Positions 11,890-20,164 of a stretch of DNA of 64,000 bases are shown here, one piece after another. The stretch comes from Chiridota heheva (taxonomy: Eukaryota > Echinodermata > Holothuroidea > Apodida > Chiridotidae). The stretch spans positions 665,001 to 729,000 of the forward strand of contig JAIGNY010000696.1 in the NCBI GenBank assembly GCA_020152595.1. Reading direction: 5' to 3'. A program made the translations under genes and the position numbers. How positions within the stretch are numbered: position 1 is the stretch's first letter; the number at the start of each line of letters is the position of its first letter. A model generated the notes under the pieces. It saw nothing but the letters and a program-made list of their open reading frames with translations, was not told the DNA's origin and did no database searches.

Positions 11890-12062
11890 TAATCTTACAG
11901 AAAAACTAGCTTGCTGCAAGCTTGCAAAAACTTTTTGCAAGCTTGCGCAAGCTAATGTTAGATTGCGCAAGCCTGCATTTGATCCAAATATTAGCTGCCA
12001 AGCTAGTATTAGCTTGTCGCATGCTTACCGCAACTTCTGCAAGCTAGATTTTTCCGTAAGGG
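11890..12062. mobile_element. Small MITE rich in CAAGCTTGC palindromes
   Basis: The ends are inverted copies: CTTACAGAAAAACTAGCTTGC near 11892 and GCAAGCTAGATTTTTCCGTAAG near 12040. The interior repeats GCAAGCTTGC-like palindromes. No coding capacity. The exact borders and target duplication are uncertain. Confidence 0.55.
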
Positions 12063-12203
12063 TAAAATTTCATAAAGGTTTCTCATGCGAGATTGCAGTA
12101 AACGCATAGTGAGTTTAAAGCGAGCTCACCAATTCTGACATATCAGGTGGAACAGGCTTCTTATTCCAGTAATAATAATTAGGTTAAGGTTTAATCTTTT
12201 GAA

Positions 12204-12516
12204 GTACTGTATAAGACATAATAAGTGCCCGGGGCGCATACGAAAACAGAATTGCACCACTTTTTAGGCCCAAACTTTCTTCCTAATAAGCGCTCTTGCT
12301 CCAGGCGGCGTACAGTGTGGTAGTCGAACTGTATTGTGTGAACTGGTTCTATACTAGCCCCACAAGAACCACCACAATAATCTTGTAAGCATCACAAGAT
12401 AAGCAGATAATGTTACAAAATTTATTTCAAATAAATGATGTGAAATTTGTGAATAGTCAAACAATGTTGGGTGGGCGCTTATTAGAGCAGGGCGCTTAAT
12501 ACTCTAATACGATACT
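12204..12516. mobile_element. MITE with GGCGCTTATTAG ends, copy 1
   Basis: It begins TACTGTATAAGACATAATAAG and ends with GGGCGCTTATTAGAGCAGGG then GCGCTTAATACTC. The two ends are inverted relatives of each other. The internal part (ATTGTGTGAACTGG, CCACAAGAACCACC) is shared with 33605-33822, so this is one family with two copies in the window. Confidence 0.6.
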
Positions 12517-13061
12517 CCTTAAAACATGCTTTAGAAAGGAGCGGACACTAAGAAAAGTTTTGATTAATGACTGGATTCCCATACTTGTATTACCATGACT
12601 TCCCCTGCTTCTCCCAGAAGTATATAAAAGGCTGGGTTCAGCACACTTTTCATGTTTTTTTCATTTTACCTTTTTATAGTGCTTTTTTAGGTGTTTCTAG
12701 TGTCTTTTATTTTTGGGTCCAGCACACTTTTTATGTTTTTTTCTTTATTTTTTACTTTTCATAGCATACTCTTGAGCATTTTTACTTTTGTTCAGGCATT
12801 TTAATTTTGTAAAAGGCTGGGTCCAGCACACTTTTTATGTTTTCTATTTTTTCTAGCGTACTTACGGACATGTTTACTTCTTTTTTTTTTTTTCTTCGGG
12901 CATTTTATTTTTGTGTTTTTATTTTTCATTATTTTTTTTAGTTTTGGCTGTTTTTTAATTTTTTAATTTTTTAAATTTTGTTTTCACTAAAAGTGGACTG
13001 GGGTTCTGACACATTTATTATAATGTTTTCAAAGGAGTTGAGGCTGTTTTTCACCCTAAAA

Positions 13062-13632
13062 TGAGCTGGGGGTTCTGGTCCACCCTGAGGGGGTTCTGGT
13101 CCACCCTGAGGGGGTTCTGGTCCACCCTGAGGGGGTTCTGGTCCACCCTGAGGGGGTTCTGGTCCACCCTGAGGGGGTTCTGGTCCACCCTGAGGGGGTT
13201 CTGGTCCACCCTGAGGGGGTTCTGGTCCACCCTGAGGGGGTTCTGGTCCACCCTGAGGGGTTCTGGTCCACCCTGAGGGGTTCTGGTCCACCCTGAGGGG
13301 TTCTGGTCCACCCTGGGGGGGGTTCTGGTCCACCCTGAGGGGGTTCTGGTCCACCCTGAGGGGGTTCTGGTCCACCCTGAGGGGTTCTGGTCCACCCTGA
13401 GGGGGTTCTGGTCCACCCTGAGGGGGTTCTGGTCCACCCTGAGGGGTTCTGGTCCACCCTGAGGGGTTCTGGTCCACCCTGAGGGGGTTCTGGTCCACCC
13501 TGAGGGGGTTCTGGTCCACCCTGAGGGGGTTTTGGTCCACCCTGAGGGGCTTCTGGTCCACCCTGAGGGGCTTCTGGTCCACCCTGAGGGGCTTCTGGTC
13601 CACCCTGAGGGGGTTCTGGTCCACCCTGAGGC
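13062..13632. repeat. 20-21 bp minisatellite in the left arm of the fold-back element
   Basis: The unit is GGGGGTTCTGGTCCACCCTG plus A, about 27 copies. The usual 21 bp unit equals seven codons (RVDQNPL on the minus strand), while 20 bp variants shift the frame. The right arm has only three recognisable copies, at 18175-18232. The G5 runs make it G-rich on the plus strand. The peptide frames are by-products of the repeat. Confidence 0.95.
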
Positions 13633-13849
13633 ACCAGCATCGCAAGATCCTTGAAAAATTAAAAGTGGGTACTATGGGGCTCTTCGCATTCACTTTACCA
13701 AACATGAATGACCGTAAAACACTACCCACACCAGCACATTTAACCATGTGGAAAACAGCTCCAGTGATACTAGTAGGCAAAATGTATCAAATGTGTTGCT
13801 CGAGCTACAACACAAGCAAATACTCATCAGTTCTACAATTAGTAAATTC

Positions 13850-14355
13850 TATTTTCTTTTTCAAAATTTATAGCAGTGTTGCTCCAGTAGCATAAAGAAC
13901 TCTAAAGCATTTGCTGGCATGTTTCCCGGATGCACTACCATAGATAAATGACGTGTAATTTTGATAATGACATCTTTATTGCTTATGAACGATGTGATTT
14001 CTTGTTTCATATGGAGATCCTTTTTATTGCTTGATAAATATTTTATTTCACCATCAATGGTTTCGTTAAGCGGCACTCGGTGTGTCAACTGGCACTCTGC
14101 GTGTCAACGCATTATTTTGAAGTTTCAGTGCCAAAAGAATCATACTGAAGCTGTTTTAAAACCCCATACAACTTGTTAATATCTATCCCATTGCTAGTCT
14201 TTTGTGACAACAAATCGATAATGCGGATGTTTTTATTGTGATACATCAGCCATGCAGAACCCATGGCAATACACAATGATGCGCTCTACGTCAGTTCCAA
14301 TGTGCATCATTGTGTTCATCAAAACGACGTATGCATTCTTTTGACTGTTGGCCAT
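13850..14355 (-). pseudogene. Left-arm copy of a possible death-effector-like gene, truncated
   Basis: This is the inverted counterpart of 17330-17933. On the minus strand it starts with an ATG at 14355 (MANSQKNAY) and has the same helix-rich blocks, but the frame breaks after VSQ and again before a second block (NETIDGEIKYL, then PANALEFFMLLEQHCY). Compared with the right arm, roughly 110 bp are missing after HCY, which removes the C-terminal helices. It lies 3' of the TRAF-like gene in the same orientation, as in the other arm. It is not functional. For the basis of the domain guess see the right-arm entry. Confidence 0.5.
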
Positions 14356-14388
14356 AACGATATGATTACAAAAAATAAATTAAATTAT

Positions 14389-15364
14389 CTATAGTTCATC
14401 AATGGTACTGGTGTCAACTATTATTTTTATGAAAAACACATCATTGTCCACATAAGTTGAGCACACTTTGAGTGACAAATAGTGAGCACCAGTAACAATT
14501 TTCATTTCACTAATGGGTTTCTAAAACTGCTTGAAATTGGGTCTGGTTTGAACTTTTCACTTAAAGAGCGCATTCCTGTTTTTTGGTCTAAAAGCATCAT
14601 GGTAACTTTGTGTATAAAGTGCCATTTGTGGAGATCATCATAGTCACCTTTCATAATAACGAAGAACACACTCATGTGGATGTTGTTCCCTACCCCATCA
14701 CTGTTCAGATACACACGAGCACACAGTTTATACTCATAAGAAACTGTCTTACAGCCGATAGGATCCTGCCTACGTCATTTAAAAATTTTAATCTTCCATA
14801 TTAAAGTTCCGTTGTAGCTTGTTGTTCCGTGAATTTACAAACGCACATTGTGTTCAGAAAGACCTATCGCTTGAAGATTAAGCTGTGTTTCTACTGTGTT
14901 GATACGTCAATCTACACCCTGAGAGATACCTTTTACTTTATGGGTAGATTTTTCTTCCAGGGTTTGAAAGCTTTTTTTTAAAAGAGTTGTGGTATGTTTT
15001 AAATTTTTTCAACAGTGTCCTGTTTATGTTTCAAGTGTTCTATTTTTGCTGTTAGCTCTTTCTGAGTTTTGTTTAAGAACGATTCGAAAGAAGTAAGTTT
15101 TTCAAATCGTTGTATCATGGAAGATTGCATTTTCATTAACATACCTCAAATCGTTTCATTATTAGTAGGAGAAGATGATATCTTATGATACGTGTTCATT
15201 ACATTTCTTTTCCACGTGTGATTTTACCTTCCTACATAGCATTTTTTTGTCACACCCAATACTTTTATAAACACAGTTGATAATTTCATTTGGGCACTCA
15301 TTTTTAAATGATACGCAAAGTCAGTGACTGGCATATCACAATCGTTTAAGCATCTATGTTCCAT
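14389..15364 (-). pseudogene. Left-arm TRAF-like gene, frameshifted (zinc finger, coiled coil, MATH)
   Basis: Read on the minus strand from 15364. A TRAF-type zinc finger (NECPNEI, SIGC, CRKVKSH, KKCNEH) is followed by a charged coiled-coil stretch and then a MATH/TRAF-C domain (open block 14502-14714 with NIHMSVFFVIMKGDYDDL and HFIHKVTMMLLDQ). It ends at a TAG at 14389-14391. TRAF proteins are cytoplasmic adaptors that couple TNF-receptor and innate immune receptors to NF-kB and JNK signalling, binding receptors through the MATH domain. No RING is visible. Frame changes lie inside the zinc finger, the coiled coil and the MATH domain, so it cannot make a full protein now. It is closely similar to the right-arm copy, with about six differences over the 70-residue open block. 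Confidence 0.75.
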
Positions 15365-15829
15365 TTGATTAATAAAATGTTAAAAAACAGAATATTCCAC
15401 ATACCTTCAAACAGTGCCAGTAGGCTGGAGCTTGTTTTTGACCATCCACTGGTATTTAAAACAATATTTTTATATTTAGAAACATCAAAGGTAGGAACTT
15501 GCACATCAGGTGTGACCCAAGTGGTCTTTCTATATTTTCGCAGGAACCAAATGTGTAAAAATGGGGTTCTTGTTACAATACCAGGTGCGCGTATGAATCA
15601 CTACTATTGTGAAAAAACGTTTTAGGTTGGGTTAAACCGAGAAAATGCTAAAAAATTCTTCACCACTATAGACAAAACGTTTTACAAAATTTCTCTACAA
15701 CAGGACAAGCACAAACCAGAAAGGCATAAATTTTCACTTAAAGACTTTGATGTTGACAAGGAGTGTATTTACAAGTTAACAACATTGTTGTTTGAGCGTG
15801 ATAAGGAGCTTATTGCTATAGGAAAATAA
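15356..15829 (+). pseudogene. Unrecognised spacer gene with one in-frame TAG
   Basis: An ATG frame of 89 codons runs to a TAG at 15623-15625, and the same frame continues open for another 67 codons to TAA at 15827. It is followed closely by AATAAAG. The second half is Lys/Asp-rich and helical-looking (KFSLKDFDVDKECIYKL). The first half holds VVFLYFRRNQMCKNG. This lies in the single-copy centre of the fold-back element, so unlike the arm genes it has no second copy. I do not recognise the family. It may be a gene proper to the element. The start overlaps the first bases of the left-arm TRAF-like gene, so the true start may lie elsewhere. Confidence 0.35.
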
Positions 15830-15998
15830 AGAAAATACCCACACACTTCAATGGACGTTGAGTTCTAAGCACTTTAAAAACAGTTACCAGCAACGTTTCA
15901 AGCAGCACACTACTAACAATTGAAAAAATTGGGAAATCACCTTTGTGTTTTTCATACAACCGCCCCACCACACTAGACGGTTTTCAGAAGTGTGCTAT

Positions 15999-16196
15999 TC
16001 ACCACAAAAAATAGGTCTGTTCGATTCTGTAGGTGAGGATCAGCTGTTCAAGTGTACAGTTTTGAGTTTCTGACATCCGCACGTTTGCAGCTGCGATGCT
16101 TGCTGCAAATGTGATTATTTCGTGTGGGGATGACGATTTAAGAGTACAGCTATTCGTGATGTTTTTTTCTGCGGTTTCATTCACACCGCTAATCAA
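15999..16196 (-). other. Unrecognised 65-codon frame in the fold-back spacer
   Basis: This minus-strand frame has an ATG start and an ordinary residue mix, with no membrane segment. An opposite-strand frame (16096-16278) overlaps it, and I cannot tell which, if either, was coding. It sits in the unique spacer, facing the other spacer gene tail to tail. Confidence 0.2.
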
Positions 16197-16293
16197 TTCA
16201 TCTTATTTCACACTCTATGCACTTTACTTCACTGATTACCTTAAAACCACATTAAAATCACTAGAATATTTTAACTAACATTTTATGAATCAA

Positions 16294-17299
16294 ATGGAAC
16301 GTAGTTGCATAAACAATTGTGATATGCCAGTCACTGACTTGGCGTATCATTTAAAAATGAGTGCCCAGATGAAATTATCGACTTTGTTTATAAAAGTATT
16401 GGGTGTGACAAAATAATGCTATGTAGGAACTTAAAATCACACTTGAAAAACAAATGTAATGAACACGTATCATAAGATATCATCTTCTCCTACTAATAAT
16501 GAAACAATTCCAGGTACGTTAAAGAAAATGCAATTTTTCGATTTTTTGTGTGAAAAACTTACTTCTTTGAATCGTTCGTAAACAAAACTCAGAGAGAACT
16601 AACAGCAAAAACAGAAAACTTGAGACATAAACGGGTATCTGTTGAAAGAAAAGTTTTAAGATTTAAAAGTACACACGACTCTTTTGAAAAAAGGTTTCAA
16701 ACCCTGGAAGAAAAATCTACCCATAAAGTAAAAGGTATCTCTCAGGGTGTTGATTGACGTACCAACACAGTAGAAACACAGCTTCATCTTCAAGCGATAG
16801 GTCTTTCTGAACAGGATGGGCATTTTCAAATTCACGGAACAAGAAGCTACAACGGAACTTTAATATGGAAGATTAAAATATTTAAATGACGTAGGCAGGA
16901 TGCTATCGGCGGTAAGACAGTTTCTTTATACAGCCAACCGTTCTTTACCAGCAGTTATGAGTATAAACTGTGTGTGTATCTGAACGGTGATGGGGTAGGG
17001 AAAAACATCCACATGAGTTTGTTCTTCGTTATTATGAAAGGTGACTATGATGATCTCCACAAATGGCCCTTTATACACAAATTTACCATGATGCTTTTAG
17101 ACCAAAAAACAGGAATGCGCTCTTTAAGTGAAAAGTTCAAACCAGACCCAATTTCAAGCAGTTTTAGAAACCCATTAGTGAAATGAAAATTGTTACTGGT
17201 GCTCACTATTTGTCACTCAAAGTGTGCTCAACTTATGTGGACAATGATGTGTTTTTCATAAAAATAATAGTTGACACCAGTACCATTGATGTACTATAG
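16294..17299 (+). pseudogene. Right-arm TRAF-like gene, frameshifted (zinc finger, coiled coil, MATH)
   Basis: The order matches a TRAF C-terminal half. The zinc finger lies at about 16294-16465 (Cys/His pairs, then CRNLKSHLKNKCNEH). A coiled coil is at about 16570-16800 (FEKRFQTLEEKS). The MATH domain is at about 16840-17299, with NGTLIWKIK, LYSQPF in a shifted frame, YLNGDGVGKNIHMSLFFVIM, WPFIHKFTMMLLDQ, FKPDPISSSF, and a last strand FFIKIIVDTS before TAG. The MATH core GDYDDL-x3-WPF is the family signature. At least one base is lost at FRNP, and further shifts lie upstream. The same FRNPLVK break is seen in the left arm. It is a pseudogene in its present form, and the family is clear from several motifs in the correct order. 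Confidence 0.8.
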
Positions 17300-17329
17300 A
17301 TAATTGAATTTATTTTTTGTAATCATATT

Positions 17330-17933
17330 ATGGCCAACAGTCAAAAGAATGCGTACATCGTTTTGATGAACACAATGATGCACATTGGAACTGACGTAGA
17401 GCGCATCATTGCGTATTGCCATGGGTTATGCGTGGATGATGTATCACAATAAAAACATCCGCATTATCGATTTTATGTCACAAAATACCAGCAATGGGAT
17501 AGATATTAACAAGTAGTATGGGGTTTTAAAACAGCTTCAGTATGATTCTTTGGCATTGAAGCTTAAAAACAATGCGTTGACACACAGAGTGCCAGTTGAC
17601 ACACAAAGTGCCGCTTAACGAAACCATTGATGGTGAAATAAAATATTTATCAAGCAATGAAAAGGGTCTCCATATGAAACAAGAAATCACATCGTGCATG
17701 AGCAATAAAGATGTCATTATATCAAAATTACACTTCATTTATCTATGGTAGTGCACCCCGTAAACATGCCAGCAAATGCTTCAGAGTTCTTTATGCTACT
17801 GGAGCAACACTGCTATGTTACCAATGATGACATAGAATCATGGATTCAACTTGCAGAAAATTTTATGTCAGCAGACATGGAAAACCACACCGATATCATC
17901 AAAAATACACAAATTTTGAATAAGAGAAAATAA
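17330..17933 (+). pseudogene. Possible death-effector-like gene, right arm, frameshifted
   Basis: An ATG at 17330 opens MANSQKNAYIVLMNTMMHIG, with a first helical block ending in a conserved-looking IIAYCHG. After a frame change, IRIIDFMSQ and DINKLYGVLKQL follow. A second block runs from about 17600, and its open part, 17745-17933, has PANASEFFMLLEQHCYVTND, an amphipathic helix and a basic tail. Two six-helix blocks with 'L-x-L-I...C', 'FM--N', 'I--L---L' spacing resemble tandem death-effector domains as in FLIP/caspase-8 prodomains. This is a pattern guess, not a match to a signature such as the DED RxDL motif, which I do not see. It sits directly 3' of the TRAF-like gene, same strand, 30 bp away. 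An alternative is an unrelated helical protein. Confidence 0.35.
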
Positions 17934-17989
17934 AATGTACTAATTGTAGAACTGATGAGCATTTGTTTGTGTGTAGCTCAAGCAACACA

Positions 17990-18290
17990 TTTGACACATT
18001 TTGCCTACTAGTATCACTGGAAATGATTTCCACGTGGCTAAATGTGCTGGTGTGGGTAGTGCTTTACTGTCGTTCACGTTTGGCATAGTAAATGCGAAGA
18101 GCCCCATAGTACCCACTTCTATTTTTTCAGGGGATATGTTTTTTCTGATAGGATCTTGCGATGCTGGTGCCTCAGGGTGGACCAGAGCTCCTTCAGGGTG
18201 GACCAGAACACCATCAGGGTGGACCAGAACCCTATCTCATTTTAGTGCAAAAAACAGCTTCAACTCGTTTTAAGGAGATAAACCGTAATA
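17990..18290. other. Arm-end segment open on both strands
   Basis: The plus strand is open from after a TGA to 18273 (ends in GWTRTPSGWTR from three minisatellite units). The minus strand is open over the same stretch with GTMGLFAFT, LPTPAHLA and FPVILVGK. The left-arm counterpart at about 13640-13810 is also open on both strands. Between the arms the minus-direction peptide differs more conservatively, hinting that the coding direction may be inward, but the evidence is slight. I recognise no domain. Confidence 0.25.
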
Positions 18291-18691
18291 CAAACATTAT
18301 AACAAATGTGTCACAACACCAGTCCACTTAGTGAAAACAAAAATTAAAAAATCAAATATAAAAATGGCCAAAATAAAGAAATAATTAGAAATAAAATGCC
18401 TGAAAAAAAAAGGAGTAAAAATGCCCGTAAGTGCGCTAGAAAAAGTAGAAAATGAGAAAACATAAAAAGTGTGCTGGACCCAGCCTTTTACAAAAATGAA
18501 ATGCCCGCACAAAAGTAAAAAGTGCTCGAAAGTATGCTATAAGAAATAAAAATGAAAAGAAAAAAAAACATGAAAAGTGTGCTGGACCCCAAAATAAAAG
18601 ACCTGAATAGCACTAGAAACACCTAAAAGTGCACTATAAAAAGGTAAAATGAAAAAAACATGAAAAGTGTGCTGGACCCAGCCTTTTATAT

Positions 18692-19207
18692 GCTACTCTC
18701 CCACCTATTTTCACGGACCTATTTTCATTGGCTCCACATCAATGTTTAATTGATTTGGAAAGACCATAAATCAATTCTATTGACGGTTGTATATTATATA
18801 CAATCATTATTTTCAGTAACCTAAAGAATTGCTCATTTCCAGAAACTGATATATCGGTCTGGATACTTTGGGAGAAGCGATAACTTATATTTTGGTTGTA
18901 AAAGCACATGAATTTAATGTGGCAACATGTATTGTTTCTTTGTACACATCATCATAATATATGTTTTACACTTAATCATGTTATTATGGTTATGTTCTGC
19001 TGTGTTTATTTCACTTGGATACTGTATATACTGAAGGTGTACCTATGGAGAGGTCATCACAACTTTTACAAGCAGGAAAGAATACATTTCTTGATTCCTA
19101 CTTTATTGATAAATAAACCATTCTGGCCCAATCGTCAGGGCAATGACTTCCAATCTGATTTTTTTTCCCTTCAGCTTTTCAATCCATTTGCTGTTCAAGC
19201 CTATGTT
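18692..19207. other. Unique DNA after the fold-back element, no gene
   Basis: A 100-codon frame at 18908-19210 is Cys/His/Phe-rich with no recognisable domain and no coding signature. I see nothing else. Confidence 0.35.
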
Positions 19208-19290
19208 TAAGGTATATAGACAGGTAGATCCTATGTTAAAGGTATATAGACAGGTAGATCCTATGTTAAAGGTATATAGACAGGTAGAGG
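19208..19290. repeat. Three-copy 30 bp direct repeat
   Basis: The unit contains AGGTATATAGACAGGTAG then ATCCTATGTTAA. Three near-perfect copies follow each other without spacers. Confidence 0.9.
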
Positions 19291-20164
19291 GATCCTTGGT
19301 TTAATTGATCTAAAATCCACAACAACAACAAAACCATTCAGAAAGCAATAAAATTCATCAAAAATGATTAAAAATTAACTGTTTTGCAGCTTTTTGGATT
19401 TTTTTGTGTTACTCTTGTGATGTAGGAACGGGTCGTAGTCTTTATTTTCTCATGTAAATCTCAGCCATTTCTCTTTGAAAAAGCAAAGATAATTCTGATG
19501 AAGATGTTTTGATCATTACCACACCCCCAACCAACCTCAAGCTGGAGAAGGCATTTGGACATTTCAAGGTCTGAAATTAAAGAAATTAGAAATACATGTA
19601 TAAATATAAACAAAAGCATTTTGAAGTGTTTCCACTTGACACTTTTTAATATATTAAAAAAAAGTCAAACTTTGATTACTTTTCACTTGAAAACTACACA
19701 TGCTATTTTCAAAGTTCAAAGACTTTTGAACTCTGAATTAAGTTTTCTGATTTGCTACTTATACATAATTAGTATATTAAGAGAATACTACAATCTGAGT
19801 GTAGTTAATTGGTCATGATTTATCACTAAAAGACAATTTAAAAATTTATTTTCAATTAGTTAATACAAATTCAGTTCAATTTCAATGAAATACAGTAAAA
19901 GCTGTTAAGAATTGCAAGGTAGGACATCATTCTGCTTTTGAAAACTCTACTTTTAAAATGTATGTACTGTTTAATATCTTTGCAATTTTCTCAATATGTC
20001 ACTACTTACAATCATTGAATATATTAAGAGAATATTAAAAGCTTAGTGTACTAAAAGCTTAGTGTATTTCATTGGTCTTGATGTATTCAAATCTGAAAGC
20101 AATTTGGATACATTAGAGAAAACAAAAATCAATTACATTTTCTTAAAATACATAGCTGTTAAGA
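19291..20164. other. AT-rich leader of the satellite with a solitary monomer
   Basis: About 19770-19950 and 20025-20200 are diverged direct repeats of each other (both have 'tattaagagaata' and 'agctgttaaga'). The first ends in one isolated satellite-like monomer at about 19912-19952 (GGACATCATTCTGCTTTTG), the second leads straight into the main array. The short open frames carry no domain. Confidence 0.5.

Larger units (their letters stand above)
12622..18691. mobile_element. Large fold-back element with about 2.4-2.75 kb inverted arms
   Basis: The left arm (about 12622-15375) and right arm (about 16280-18691) are inverted copies across their whole length around a single-copy spacer. The outer tip is TATAAAAGGCTGGG on the left and its complement on the right. 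Behind each tip are three spaced copies of a subterminal motif with CAGCACACTTTT (left near 12638, 12721 and 12820). The sequence TA lies outside each tip and could be a TA target duplication, but the tip itself begins TATA, so this is ambiguous. Each arm carries the same decayed genes, transcribed outward from the centre. The left arm also holds an expanded minisatellite. I see no transposase. It could be a transposon, a rearranged hairpin duplication, or an integrated large-virus fragment. Confidence 0.8.

Noticed and set aside
12971-13780. 269-codon minus-strand frame with RVDQNPL repeats as a repeat protein
   Set aside because: It arises from the 20-21 bp minisatellite. Other frames on both strands are open, and the other arm lacks the repeats.
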